Below, in pieces: positions 21,797 to 34,200 of a stretch of DNA of 64,000 nt. The stretch's first letter is position 1. The number at the start of each line of letters is the position of its first letter. Origin of the DNA: Botrytis cinerea B05.10. Its lineage: Eukaryota > Ascomycota > Leotiomycetes > Helotiales > Sclerotiniaceae. The stretch covers positions 2,301,501 to 2,365,500 of the forward strand of contig NC_037313.1 in assembly GCF_000143535.2 (NCBI RefSeq). The letters run 5' to 3'. The notes under the pieces were generated by a model. The model did no database searches and was not told the origin of the DNA. It saw only the letters and a program-made list of their open reading frames with translations. Both the position numbers and the translations under genes were made by a program.

Positions 21797-23143
21797 TCAT
21801 TGCCCATTCTCCTTCGCCTCCCACCGATATAACTTCTCCCCCGTGATCCATTTCCCCACCGATGTTCCTACGACTCCCTTCAATCCCTCTTTAATCTTCT
21901 TATTTTCCTGCTTTCCCTTTCCCCTAAATTTCGAACTTCCCTGTCCTCTCCGGTGCGGATCCGGTGCGCTGTATTGTTTAACCATCGATCTAACTTTGGT
22001 GGAGCTGATTTCTTTTCCTTCGAGTCCTGAAGCCATATAGATCTTCTTATCTTCTATCCATTCCTTTTTTCCTCCTAGGCTGGGTAGTTCATGCTGCATT
22101 TTCGATAGGTATGCATCTTGGTCTTCTTTTGTACAGTCTTTGTCGATGCGGTAAGTTACGCGAAGTTTATGGTTTGAGAGGAATGGGATGAGAGGAGAGA
22201 GATCATGAGTAGGTGGATAGTATTTAGGATTGAGGACGCGGATTAGAGTATCGTAGCCGGTGCAATGGATGTGTGTCGTTGAAGGCGGGTAGAGAGAGGA
22301 GGCTTCGATGGCAGCGGATTTGTCGTGGAAATAGGGGAGAGAGGTTAAACCTATATCTACATTGATTTTAGGCCTCGAGTTGGGATTATCGGGAGGTAGG
22401 GGTTCAGATGAAGGAGGTTGAGGAAGGGAAGATTTGGATTTCGTTCCACCTATTGGCTCCGGTTCGGAATTGGAATCGATTTCTAAGGATTCGGCGTCCG
22501 AAGATTCGGATTCATTCACCTCGGATGATTTTCCATTCAAACGATCAAGCTTCTCTTTCTTGTAATGATAAGCCGAATGAGGATAATACCAATTCGTCAA
22601 TAAATCATTCGCAAAACACTCCATTCCCACCAATCTCTCCTCTAAACTCGCGCCGGTAATCTTTTTATCGGCATTTTGGGTACTGAGTAAGATTAATAAC
22701 CTCGCATTTGTGTGAGCTGATTCAGAGGAAGAGTAGTGGTCGTTTAAAGCGGAGAGACAAATATGTGCGTGTGCAAGGGTAGGCGGGTTGAAGGAGGAAT
22801 CGAGTATGTAGAGGGTTTGCGGAGTGTTGGGATTAGAGGGAGATTGATGATCTCGGCTTGGGTTCTTTGGATGTCCTAAAGGTTCGTTTGAGGCGGTGCT
22901 AGTAGCAGTGGGAGGAAAGTAAAGAGGCCCGCGATAGGCATCGTATGCGTCGAAGGTTGCGGAAGTGAGGTTTTTGGGTGTGGGAGGGATGGGGGGTAGT
23001 GGTGTGGGCGGAGATAGGGTACGCAGGATGCGAAAGGTAGAGGGGGAGGAGATAAAGGAGGAGAGATTGCTAGTGTAGAATGCAACGCGAGAGGGTGAAG
23101 GTGTCATTTCTAGTTGTGCATCTGAGGGAGAGGGTAAAGACAT
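21797..23143 (-). CDS. POF1: POF1/NMNAT-like nucleotidyltransferase
   Basis: A single exon of 448 residues. The open frame extends 11 codons further upstream, but only to a non-ATG codon, so the first ATG at 23143 (MSLPSPSDAQLEM) is chosen; the next ATG at 23107 is a possible alternative. Nucleotidyltransferase-fold motifs are clear: ILDSSFNPPTLAHAH (about residues 114-127) corresponds to the phosphate-binding GxFxPxHxxH loop, followed by LLILLSTQNADKK, and ISSTKVR (about 379-385) corresponds to the C-terminal ISSTxIR motif of NMN adenylyltransferases. An acidic, low-complexity insert (about residues 205-260) separates the two halves. Yeast Pof1 is an NMNAT-like protein linked to ATPase activity and protein quality control, so NAD synthesis is possible but not proven. 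It is transcribed divergently from the 5-alpha-reductase gene. Confidence 0.82.
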   Translation of the reverse strand: MSLPSPSDAQLEMTPSPSRVAFYTSNLSSFISSPSTFRILRTLSPPTPLPPIPPTPKNLTSATFDAYDAYRGPLYFPPTATSTASNEPLGHPKNPSRDHQSPSNPNTPQTLYILDSSFNPPTLAHAHICLSALNDHYSSSESAHTNARLLILLSTQNADKKITGASLEERLVGMECFANDLLTNWYYPHSAYHYKKEKLDRLNGKSSEVNESESSDAESLEIDSNSEPEPIGGTKSKSSLPQPPSSEPLPPDNPNSRPKINVDIGLTSLPYFHDKSAAIEASSLYPPSTTHIHCTGYDTLIRVLNPKYYPPTHDLSPLIPFLSNHKLRVTYRIDKDCTKEDQDAYLSKMQHELPSLGGKKEWIEDKKIYMASGLEGKEISSTKVRSMVKQYSAPDPHRRGQGSSKFRGKGKQENKKIKEGLKGVVGTSVGKWITGEKLYRWEAKENGQ

Positions 23144-23431
23144 GAATGAAGTTTTAGTTGTTGTCGTCGGATGCAATGAACAAAAGCGATGTTATCGTTA
23201 TCGCGAGCTCTAGCAATGACAAGGCTGACATTTGCACAATCAGCTATCTGAGACACGTATATCATTGGCTATTGCTGCAAGGCTGACAAACGCGCAATCA
23301 TCATACGGTGTGAGTTGCACAGAGAGCGCAGAAAAGTGGTGACATCATTAAAGCATTGCTTCACTCCAACGACAATTTACTCACTTCGAATACTTCCCTT
23401 ATACAATAGTCTGGACTAAGTAATTGTCAAG
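23144..23431. promoter_or_regulatory. Divergent promoter of POF1-like and 5-alpha-reductase-like genes
   Basis: Only 288 bp separates the two start codons, so control sequences of both genes must lie here or overlap the coding regions. It contains two near-repeats, CAAGGCTGACA at about 23219-23229 and CAAGGCTGACA at about 23279-23289, each followed by a GCACAATCA/GCGCAATCA block. No known factor site was assigned. Confidence 0.6.
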
Positions 23432-23538
23432 ATGGTCCTTGTAGAGAATTGGATGCCTCCCTCAAGGGAAAACTGGGAATTGATTGTTTGGGGATTTCAA
23501 TGGTTTCCATTGGTTTGTAGTCTTTTCCCTTTCAGATT

Positions 23539-23569
<31 letters not shown>

Positions 23570-24856
23570 GTCCAGGACTTACATCTCTTCTCCCTCTTTC
23601 ATCCAATGACCCATGCTCACTTACAACCTATAGGTAACAATCATTCAATGGGTCCAACCATGGTACGGTGCAGGCAAGACCTCATCAAATAGTCGATTCA
23701 ACCTTCCAGGAAAACTGGCTTGGATCACGATGGAATTGCCTGGGCTGATGACTATGCTGTACATTATGTATACGTTGCCTAAGGAGGTGGGGTTGAATGC
23801 CTTACCGTGGGAGAATAAGCTGATGGCGGGGCTTTATGTGAGTTTCTTTCCTTTTTTGAGAGGGTTACAGAAGTGTCAGGAGGAGTGAGCTGGCAGAGGG
23901 TAGTTCTAGGTCTGTCGATCAAGTGACCGCAGCTTAGTGGGGACGAGAGGGCTAGAAAGGGAGAGTTTTGCGGAGGATGAGCCAATGTGTCAATTCAATT
24001 AGTGGAATCGAAAGAACTCCTCTGTGGAAGTGAGACTACATGTTGAACTAGTGACGGAATAAATGTCGGCGCGAGCCTGAAAGAAGCAAACTGATGAGGG
24101 CTATGCTAACGATATGTCAAAATAATCAGACCATACATTACATCAATCGTGCTCTCATTGGTCCTCTCATGTCTCCTTCTATGTCGCCTATACACTTTAT
24201 AGTTTGGCTTGCGGCGATTGCCTTTCAAGTCACAAATGCTACATCACTGGGATGCTATTTTGCTGGTTATGGGCCTGTTACAAGAACTGATTGGTAATCT
24301 CTTCCTTTGTCCCCTCCACTCCCACATGGCCTTATCATGGACAGATATATGTCATAAGTGCAGCATACGAGTGACACAAAGCTTCTTTAGCGGCGCTGAT
24401 TATTCCATCTATAGGAAACCTATATCAGGGAATCCATATGTAAATGGGGCACGGATCGAATTAGGCATGATGATATTCTTTCTTGGTCTTGTAAGCAATA
24501 TATTTCATGACGATGAACTACGTGAAATCAGACGCGCGGCACTTCGAAAACAAGCAGCACAGAATGATCCTTCAACTGGAAAAAACAAGGGCAGTGGCAA
24601 AGTCGACAAAGTTTACATGCTTCCTCAGAATGGTCTCTTCAACTATATTCTATATCCTCATTATTTCTGTGAGTGGATCGAATGGGCTGGATTTTTTATA
24701 ATGGCTGGAAGTGGTTGCGTGCCTGCAAGAAATTTTCTTATCAATGAGGTGGCCACGATGTTACCAAGAGCTTTACAAGGAAAAGCTTGGTATGTGAAGA
24801 GGTTTGGTAGAGAGAAGGTTGGGGCAAGAAAGGCGATAATACCGGGGATTTTGTGA
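23432..24856 (+). CDS. Steroid 5-alpha-reductase family membrane enzyme
   Basis: Four exons, 23432-23512, 23634-23837, 24130-24293 and 24415-24856, join in frame to 296 residues. Introns are 121, 292 and 121 bp; the first contains a CT microsatellite. The third junction (TG|G, giving TDWKPISGNP) was chosen because it restores the conserved GYGP...DW segment; upstream AGs give a stop or poorer matches. Family features: IHYINRALI.P, LGCYFAGYGP, FFLGLVSNIFHDDEL and the C-terminal GLFNYILYPHYFCEWIEW followed by WYVKRFG...RKAIIPGIL, the NADPH/substrate-binding region of SRD5A-type reductases. Several hydrophobic segments indicate an ER membrane protein. It is expected to reduce a delta-4 double bond of a sterol-like or other enone lipid with NADPH; the fungal substrate is unknown. 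Polyprenol reductase (Dfg10) and Tsc13 types fit less well. Confidence 0.85.
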
Positions 24857-26463
24857 GTCACGGAAGAAAGATTGGCGGTGAGGATCGTTCATGAACAGTA
24901 AAAGTTCTCTTGGTTTTCTAGACAGGTTCGAGAAAAGTTCTAGATGGGATACATTTTAATCCCTAATTCTATTTTGATACTTTCTTAGAGTGGTGCATAG
25001 GGCAGAGACGGAAATGGAAGGATACACAGAAACTAGAAATGAGTCTCGTTGATCAGAACGAGAATAGAAACTAGGAAAAGAGAATTGACCAAGGAAAAGA
25101 AAGACTAAAAGTACGAGAAGCATAAGAACATACATTAAGCTATATCATCAGAATGATATACCTCGAGATATCCCCTGATCATGGGAAGACATTGGCCAAT
25201 GAAGGATGATTATGTTTAAGCGAGAATTCGAAACTCCACCTAGAGAGTCAGTTCTCCCGACATCTTCAATTGATGCATCACGACTCATTTTCAGCTCGTG
25301 GCCACTTACTTGCACAGAAAGAATTGCAATCTCCGTTCGAATAATTCTAAACCTCGATAGCAAATTTCAAAAAGTGGCCAGAGGGTTCTCAATCATTATA
25401 TGTTATTTCATCTTCGTATCAACGCATGAATTGAACTCGAAGGCATTGAATTGAGTCCATCTTAACTTTCCAATTCCAATTTAAGCAGAACATTCTGCAC
25501 AGACTTTCAAACGACGGTTTGTATCCGATTTCTTTCTCAATGTCATATCCTTCTCATTCTAGTCAAGATCGATCGATTTGATACCAACCATTCGAATTCT
25601 CTTTCGAGCATTTCCCTTGCAATTTGTTCTACGGTTCTTCTACGGATGTTCGTCGTTGAATTCCGAAGTTTTGAAGACTGCAAAAATTCAAGTTGTCCAC
25701 GTGATGACAAGGTCCATCCATGTGTTCATGCGTTCCCCTACAATTCATCTCAAGTATATTCACAAGTTAAACCACTTTTTTCCTGCCGTTTCAATATGGC
25801 TCAACGGGCTTTATACTATGAACTCTATGGAGAGTCCGGAGGATCTACGTCATTACGGCAGATGCGCGATGATTTTCCATGATTTCCGAAATCATCCTGA
25901 AGGGTCCACGTTATCATGCATTGATGCACACATGGGCTTTCCTGTCAAGTTTTAACTTCTTCATTTGGCGAGCCAGCCACTTGGGATCCATCGTTTAGTA
26001 TGATGGTTCTTCTTTGACATAGTTATTTGCTTTTTTCAATCACCGTGTTCAGCAACAACCTTGGCTGTGGGCCTTAGTAGAGATACCTTCGTACGCAGGT
26101 GGCTAGATTGATAGATACTGCAAGGAAAAGAAGAAATTATGTTTTCAGGGTTCAAGGAGATCAAGATTCGATATACTTTTACACGATGGTGGTTGGAATT
26201 GGGGAAAGTGGTTGGTGAAACGAGAATATATATCTCTTCAGGTCATCCGTTGAAGTGATTTTCTCTCAGCATACTTTACAACTCAATCATCAATCGTAAT
26301 ACATCAACATCATACACACCCCTTATACTTTATATATTATTTATTGCCACACAAACCCATCATTACGGCTAAGCCACTGAAGAAACGTCCCTTCTACATC
26401 CTACCCTATCACGATTTCCCTTCACCCCACTTAGACATTGACACTGAGAGTCTCAAGTTAACA
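24857..26463. other. Intergenic region upstream of the aquaporin gene
   Basis: 1.6 kb without a recognisable gene. A 125-codon plus-strand frame at 25578-25955 has no domain I know. The final 150 bp (AT-rich, then CA-rich) is presumably the aquaporin leader. An in-frame extension upstream of the aquaporin ATG begins only at a non-ATG codon. Confidence 0.55.
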
Positions 26464-28295
26464 ATGTCAGGAGAAGGCACAGACCTTCCAACATTCCAAA
26501 GCAGTAGGACTGCGGATGGAGATGTTATAAACCGTCCTGGTTCTTCACAACAACAATTGGTACCAATTGCACATACTATATCGTCCCCTTCTAAGGCATA
26601 TCAAAAGGATACGGCAATGTGGTCGCCTCCCCTTTCATCACATCCAATCATGTCACCACCAGACCTCACTCCACAACACCCTGTCTTCTCCACTGAAGAT
26701 CTTACAAGACCAGCTGCAGGTCTGAGAAGAAGACCATCAGTACCTCCACCAAGAAGATATTCCAATGGCGATTACGACCCCAAGCTTAGCTTCACATCCG
26801 ATACAGGGAGAGCTCTTCGTGCTCGAGAAGACCTCTACTATAGCGATCGGGAGAGAGAGAACTCAATGTCATCCCGCACACGTGCTCGTGATGATCACCC
26901 TCATCCTGATTATCACGAACGTTCCCGTCCTCCACGTACATATCGCAATGTTGTAGGATGGGAAAGTGGTCCACAGAAATCATACTTTGATGATTCTTCG
27001 AGAAGTGATCTTGGCAAAGATCGAGACTTAGAAAAGGGGATGAGAGAAGCAGGTGCTGCACCTGAGTGGGCTAGTGGTGAGAAGGTTAGAAGAAAGAGTA
27101 CAGATGAGAGTATCGATGGGTATAACTATGAATCGCATAAACGGAATGGAACGAAAGGAACGATTGATTTGAATAATTTGACGCCAGAAGAAAGAGCTAT
27201 GGTTCTGAGGTTACCATGGACACAATGGATGAACAGCAATTTCAAGAATCGTAAGTCTTTTCATCCTCTTTTCCGTAGTGCACATACTAATCATGGACAG
27301 ACTTCGTCGCAACAATCGGTGAATTCGTCGGCACAACTATGTTTCTCTTCTTTGCTTTTGCTGGTACTCAAGTAGCCAATATCGACAGTAACACAGTAAA
27401 CACTACCACAGGTGCCGCGACAGGTTTCAACATCGCAGTTCAGCTTTACATTGCAGTTATCTTCGGTTTCTCTCTCATGGTCAACGTATGGATTTTCTTC
27501 CGTATTTCTGGTGGTCTCTTCAACCCCGCCGTTACCCTCGGTATGGTACTTGTCGGTGCTATCCCTATTCCCCGCGCTGCCTGTCTATTCTTCGCCCAGA
27601 TCCTCGGTGGCATAGCTGCTAGTGGAATGGTTCTCGGTCTCTTCCCTACTACATTCAATGTACGAACTACGCTCGGGGCTTCGACATCTACTGTACAAGG
27701 TGTGTTTATCGAGGCGATTCTGACAGCTGAGTTGGTATTTACCATCTTCATGTTGGCGAAGGAGAAACATAAGGCTACTTTCATTGCGCCAGTGGGTATT
27801 GGTTTGGCCTTGTTCATCGCCGAGATGGTGGGAGTCTATTATACTGGAGGAAGTTTGAACCCGGCGAGAAGCTTTGGTCCTTGTGTTGTTAGTGGATCTT
27901 TCGATAAGGAGCATTGGATTTATTGTAAGTTTCTTCTGCTACTCGACACACCTTCTGTTTTCCTTATCCTTTCCTTCCCATGCATTCATATTCGACATCA
28001 CTCATCTGCCTTCCTCTCTTCTCTACCTATATCCAATCGCTCACCTCACCCCCTCTCGAAACCCAACTAACATTCTCTTTCAGGGATCGGACCAATAACC
28101 GGAACATTCATCGCAGTATTCTTCTACAAATTCATCAAGATGCTTGAATACGAAATGGCAAATCCAGGTCAAGACGGAGATGCAAAGAATGACCCCACAC
28201 AAAATGAAAAGAAGCGAGAACAAATCTTGGAAGAGAGAAACAGGAGGTACGAGAAGAGGAATGGAAGTTTGAGACCGGGAAGTCGGTTGAGTTAA
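26464..28295 (+). CDS. Aquaporin (MIP family) with long N-terminal extension
   Basis: Three exons, 26464-27250, 27301-27924 and 28084-28295, give 540 residues; introns are 50 and 159 bp, with junctions C|AC and T|GG. The first ATG (context TTAACAATG) is at 26464. Residues 1 to about 260 are polar, charged and probably cytosolic (RRRPSVPPPRR, RARDD, RRKSTDESIDG, possible phosphosites). The channel domain follows with six membrane segments and both NPA boxes: GGLFNPAVTLG (N at 337) and GGSLNPARSFGP (N at 449). The second box has the usual Arg, and the SFGP context is that of water-type channels rather than typical glycerol facilitators. The C-terminal tail is charged (KNDPTQNEKKREQ). It should mediate water (perhaps also H2O2 or small solute) flux across the plasma or an internal membrane. 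The long N-terminal extension is seen in a subset of filamentous-fungal aquaporins. Confidence 0.9.
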
Positions 28296-31200
28296 ACCGT
28301 AAAGGGTGAAAAGAAGAAGATGAGGTATGGTGAGGACTCCGAGGTTGCAGGGGAGGTAATGAGGAGTGAGGAGCTCGATTGGATGTTGTCTTGCCTTGTT
28401 CTTGCGTTGTCTGCCTTTGCGAATGTTTGCTGCCCTTATATACCGATTACCTGCTTGCTCGGCCGATTGCTTGCTTGTTTATTTGCTTTCACTTTACACG
28501 GTACTTCATTTACTTTGGCCTGGCTTTATAGCCGGCGCGAGAAAAACAGGAGATGGAGGAATTAATGAGTTATGACGTCGAAGATTACTTGTATTTTTAT
28601 ACCTAGCACTTTTTTTATAGAAATTTGCACCAATGAATGATAATGCCAATATGTATCTATAACATTGACTTTATATTACCTACTGTGCATTACGACTATT
28701 TGGATTCGGTACTCAATATTGTGATGTATGGGAAATTTACAACTATTCTACTTTGATTCATATCGGGCTTGATATATTCTCCCTCTTTTACATATCGATG
28801 GGAATTGCTATACCGAATCTAAACGGTCTCAAAGCCAAGGACAAAGAAATTAAGACCCCCAGAGGAATTCTCACAGAGATCAATTCAATCCTAATAAGTG
28901 AGAGTCTTTGAAATTACAGATCCCCCTAGGTATCAAGCACATATACTAAAGTAGCATAGCACAATCCATCTCCCCATCACGCAATTAATAAATAACGCAT
29001 AATTTTCAAATCCAAAATGTAGATTCCAGCTTTCCCCTGGTGGAGCAATTCCTCCCCGGGATTTTCCGCTGTTTATTAGTGATTCGCAAAGAGGATAGTG
29101 GTGGTAAGATGGATGCCGCTCCTCTGTGCTGCGATTCTACGATTCGCCGTGTTTGTTCTTGTCGAGAGGGGTCGGTGATGCAGGGATTTATTAGGGCCAG
29201 GAATGAAGATGTCGAGTATGAAAGTGCAGTAGAGTGACAAGTGATGAGGATAGATGTTAGGTTTGTGAATTTAAGTTCCTTGGAATCTATTCACTTTCTT
29301 TATCCCGGCTGTTCAAGCTACTGGGAGGGTGCTCAGTGGTTTTCACAGAGATTGACAGTCTGGAGTTTTCCATGTGTAAAGATCATTCAGCATTGAAATG
29401 TATAGGATCTTTGAGATTGTATGAATACTCTATTTGGAAGTGGGAATTAGAAGCTCTAGGTTACTAGAATACAGTCCGAGATATTGGAATGACGAACTCT
29501 ATGGTATCCCAAAACAGGTTTGCATCTTGGCATCGCTAGGAAGAATGATATTGGATGTACTGGGCGGGTAAATTCTAAACTTTGAAATCAAGTGGAATTT
29601 ATTGTCAAGACTGCGATTGCTGAGTTGTTCGGAAGTGAGCAAATGAGATGGCATCTGGATGATTCACTAGTGATTAAGGTTGAGGACGAGAATCAATGAC
29701 TATATACATTCTACACCAGGCAGAGAAGAGACTCAGAAGTGCTAAGATATTGAGAAAAAAGTGAACAATATATCGACTTCAATGTTCAGAGATAATTAAA
29801 TAAATTTCTCCTTTGAGACAAACTCGGATAGTCAAACGAGACGAGGTGAGTCTATATGCTAATATAAATTCATTCATCGAACGGGTTTAGAATAGTTTGA
29901 ATACAACAGACTGTATGCTCAAGCACCTACCAATACTTCTTCTACATGAATTATGGATTGCAATATACACCTAACTTTTACAAAACAAGACAAATGCTTC
30001 GGTTGATATTCGAATATTGTTGAATATGTCACAATGATAGCTCGCTAATGTGGGTTCAACACAATCGCTAGGGAGTAAGGCCAAAGAAAGACGCGGAAAA
30101 CAAATGATGATAGGTCTCTTAGGAGCTTTACAGTATATGTAGTATACAGAGTTCGTACACATACCAGTATTTCAAGATTGTGGTGTGATATGACGTTATG
30201 TGATGTATGTAGATAGATTTGGATGACCGGAGTCCCTTATTATTGGAACTGAGTCTGAGTTTTTGAGAATATACTACTCTGATTATTGGACATGAGTTTG
30301 CTAGACGATGGAATGATAAAATTGTCACCCTTAATATCATCAACCGAATAGAAACTTTATCACAGCCATAAGCATGTACATGGGATGAAGGGAGACAATG
30401 TGATGTGGTGAGATGGGATGGGATAGAATGAATATCAGGGATACTCGCATGTAATGCATTCAAGTCGTCTCACTTGGTTCTGATTATCATGCGAATGGTA
30501 GCTAATGGAAAGGAGATGCATGTATGTATTGTCAGCATACAGAGAGGAACACTGACAAGTATTTGTTGCCTCTGATACAAAATTTAACATGTGGAAATTT
30601 TCTCGCATGTCTATCCCGCGTGGAGAAACACAAAATTTTATTTACAGCAATATAGTAAAGACACGACACAGGAGATAAGAAAGAAAGATAGAAAGAAAGA
30701 AAGAAACTGAGACCACAATTTCAACAGCGGGAATACCGAGTATTCCATCAATGCCTGTCCCGCGTTGAAGAAATCAATGTTTCACATTCCCACTTTCCGT
30801 CCCTATTGGGAGCAGATACACCTTACGAATTTGTGTATTTCTGATCTTCGCATGATGGCTATGTTGATACCAAGTGTCTTATTCTCAAATATATGATGAT
30901 GTATGTGTTGGTACGTATGTATAATCTCGTGTTCAAATATATCTTGTCCTCAAGCCACAGGCACATGCGTACGTTTCAAAGACAAGTACCTCACATTGAA
31001 TATGCGAGCTTGATGAGGATAGAGTGAATATGTTTCAGATGAGCCACACATACATACATACGTACATACGTACATACGGACATACGCAGACCGAGAAAAA
31101 ACTTATTTGACTCGTGGAAAGTAAAACTTTGAGATGGTGTGACGTACTAATCATGCATGGCTAGTACAATTTGAAAGAGAGAAGAAGATAGAGGACTACT

Positions 31201-34200
31201 TCGGCCTCACTTCCTCTCTGATAGACAAACTATTGGCCAACAAGGAACAATCACATGATAATCTCCCATAATTCGGATCCGAGATATATCGCATTTCTAT
31301 TGAGTTGATCCAAATGCACCCAACTGCTTTATTTCTGCATCTTCTTCTCAAGTTGGTTAGAGGTGTATTGATTGGCTATCCTTTAATTTGGCTTATCGGA
31401 AAATGAGACACTGTCTTGGGCTGAATTCAAACCACTTTTCTTGAATGCTAGTTTGACATGTGAAGAAGCGCGAACGATTAGGTAAAGTGTGTGACTGTGG
31501 CGTATGATGTGTGGTGGCTGCGTAAGAAAGATGCCCGAAAGAATAGAAGTTTGGAGCTTGGGGGTGAGGGGAGTGTGGATGAAGAAGATGGGCGAAGGAT
31601 GACAAGAGTTTGTGAATGTTTGTGAGAGGGTAGGTTGGTTCGACTGATTGATCAACGATGGGATGGGGGAGAATCTTGGATTCATCAAAAGTCTGATACT
31701 GATACGTCCGGAGATGTCAATATCCTAGTAGCAAGAGACATCAGAATACAAACATCAAAAGATCAATGATCTTAGATACACAATCACATGATTGAATTCC
31801 CGTTTCGTTTTCTTCCCAAAGCACTACACAGCAAGTTCTCCATAGTACTACTTTGCAAAAGTAATATCACGTGTAGAGCACTACCTGGTCACTACCAGAG
31901 CTCAGGGTGAAGCTTCTTGGAAACCACTCCTACCCCATTTCACGTTTCACAATACCCCGGATTTCCGCACTGTTCTGTGCGTGCGTACGTACATGGCAAG
32001 AAATGCGAGTCAGTAATTCAGGAGATGAATTTCCCTATCTGGAGGATCTCCAGGTTCATGCACATCTCGAATAGACAGCCAACCGCTTCTCCCTTCTCGC
32101 AAAGGGTAAAAAAGCTTAAAAGGGTAAATGTTGGTGCCGCAACTCCGATCAGATATCTGAAATGCATTTATTATATTCCATCACATCACATCGCATGGCA
32201 TCACATTGACGCAGCGGTATAAGCAATGAATGATGAACGACTGATGGAGGTCAGGACTCGGAAATGCGGGGAAGAATCACAAGACTTTGGGGACTCAGAG
32301 ACCCTAGCTATGTATCTGAGCAAATGGTAGCGGGCCCTTGAAGAATTTAATAACGATGTGATGGAGTTATGTTGCGATATGCTGTGTTGCGCTTGCCCCG
32401 CATCAATATACCAGGGACGTTTAGGTTTGAATGCTAATATTAGTCTGTCACTGGACGGATGGAAATGACTTGATAATCATGCGAATGTCAGTATCAATCC
32501 CAATACCAACGCCAATACCAACATCAACATCAACGTTACTATCAATTTATCGGGAATGGGCGACTCCCTCGATCCAAAAAGCACAAAACTACAAGATGGG
32601 AAAACTACACAGCAAAACAATCTACACCCATGTCCACACGCTATCAAATCCCCCCTCCCCCCCTCGGATAATTTTATCATCAGTGATACTTACCCAAACC
32701 TGCCAATCCCGCAATAGTGTTCCCATCTCCGATTTCCCGATGGGTTCCCACGGATTTTGATACCTTTGGAAAGCCGTAACGTGGACAATTGAATGGTCCA
32801 AAATACTCAAGATGCTGGAGATAGATAGGTGGTCACTAATGCGGGAAGTAGTGAAACCAGATTGCAAACGATTGGTATTTCGATGTTGATACCGCGTAGA
32901 TAATACTATCCATCTGTGATGGGTGCTTTGCATGCCCAGATATTTGGCGCTCCGTGCTCTGCATGCTTTGTAGAAGACCATGTAAGTTCCAAGCATGTAT
33001 GAATGCTCGGTATGGTAACACAATATCGGAAGGATGGATTGATGGATGCATTAACCATACGATCAAACCTCCTTACCCTATCCAGACACCAGATATCAAT
33101 GCAGCGTACACGCACAGATAATTAGGCGACCTGGAAATCTGTAACTTGATGTACAGTAGGAATGTGTGGTATGATTCTTGGCTTTTGAGTGGAAGGGAAT
33201 CCATTGAGACGGAGTGAAGGAGGTGGAAATATGATGTGTCGTGCGGTATTTTTCCCTTTCCCTTTCGCCTTCGCGCTTTCCTTAATTTCGTGCGAGATGT
33301 TAGAGTAGCAAGTTATCATGAGCTAGTTGTACGTATGTACGAAGTACTGCGTGTGTGCATGCAGGATTAGATTCGGGAAGAAGCGGGTTGGGCTTGTGTT
33401 TAGGTGTGCTGGTGGAGAGATATGGAGATGTTTGGATGGGGAGATGGAGATGTGCTGTACGTACCTATCGATGTACCTACAGCATGAGATTATGTAGTTT
33501 GGGTTTAGTATATTGATGTTGGGAAATAGGGGAACACGTTTCCAAACGAGGTACATGGGTTGATTGACTAATATTGATTTAAGATATGGAAGTACAAATT
33601 GCAGATTCCTTCGTTTTTGGTACCATAGATTAGACAAGTTTTGATGAGAGATAGGAACTTTAGGAAGGAATTTGCTCGTACGATGAAAAAGTGGGTAGTT
33701 GTAACAAAGTTGTAAATTTACTGTATCAAGGTAACTCCCCTTGTCAAAATTGTAAATGGAGAAGATGTCTGAAATAGCTCCACCAGCTCTATCTTGCATT
33801 GATGACGAAATGATTCCACTCCGCTCCATTGGAGAAATTTCAATTAATACTTGAAGTAATATTAGACAAATTGATCTGAGGTGAAGAGGATGGATAGTTG
33901 ACCAATAGCTGCGGTTCTCCATGTCGGCCCATCTCGATTATTGGATTCACCGAGACTCTATCAAAATCTCCCATTTAAAAGCCCCGAGTCCAATCATACC
34001 GTAGGAGGTAGCATCAGAAGGCTCGTTACATTCTTCAAGCACCTCAAAATGAACCAGCACCACCTCCCTTCTCCCTTCTCCTTCGATCTAATCTATCGTC
34101 GAATGGCACTAACAAACGATGTAGTACCCGACTTGAACCGTGCTTCGTTGATCTATGAGAGATAGGATAGGGGAGGCAAAAGAAGAAGAAAGTCGTAATC

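Noticed and set aside
31383..31688. 101-codon minus-strand open frame
   Set aside because: Pro/Ser/His-rich translation of low-complexity DNA, overlapping a second frame, with no family match that I know.
33323..33922. 199-codon minus-strand open frame with ATG in the gene-empty stretch
   Set aside because: Length is near what chance gives over 64 kb and six frames, composition is that of translated AT-rich DNA, and no motif is seen.
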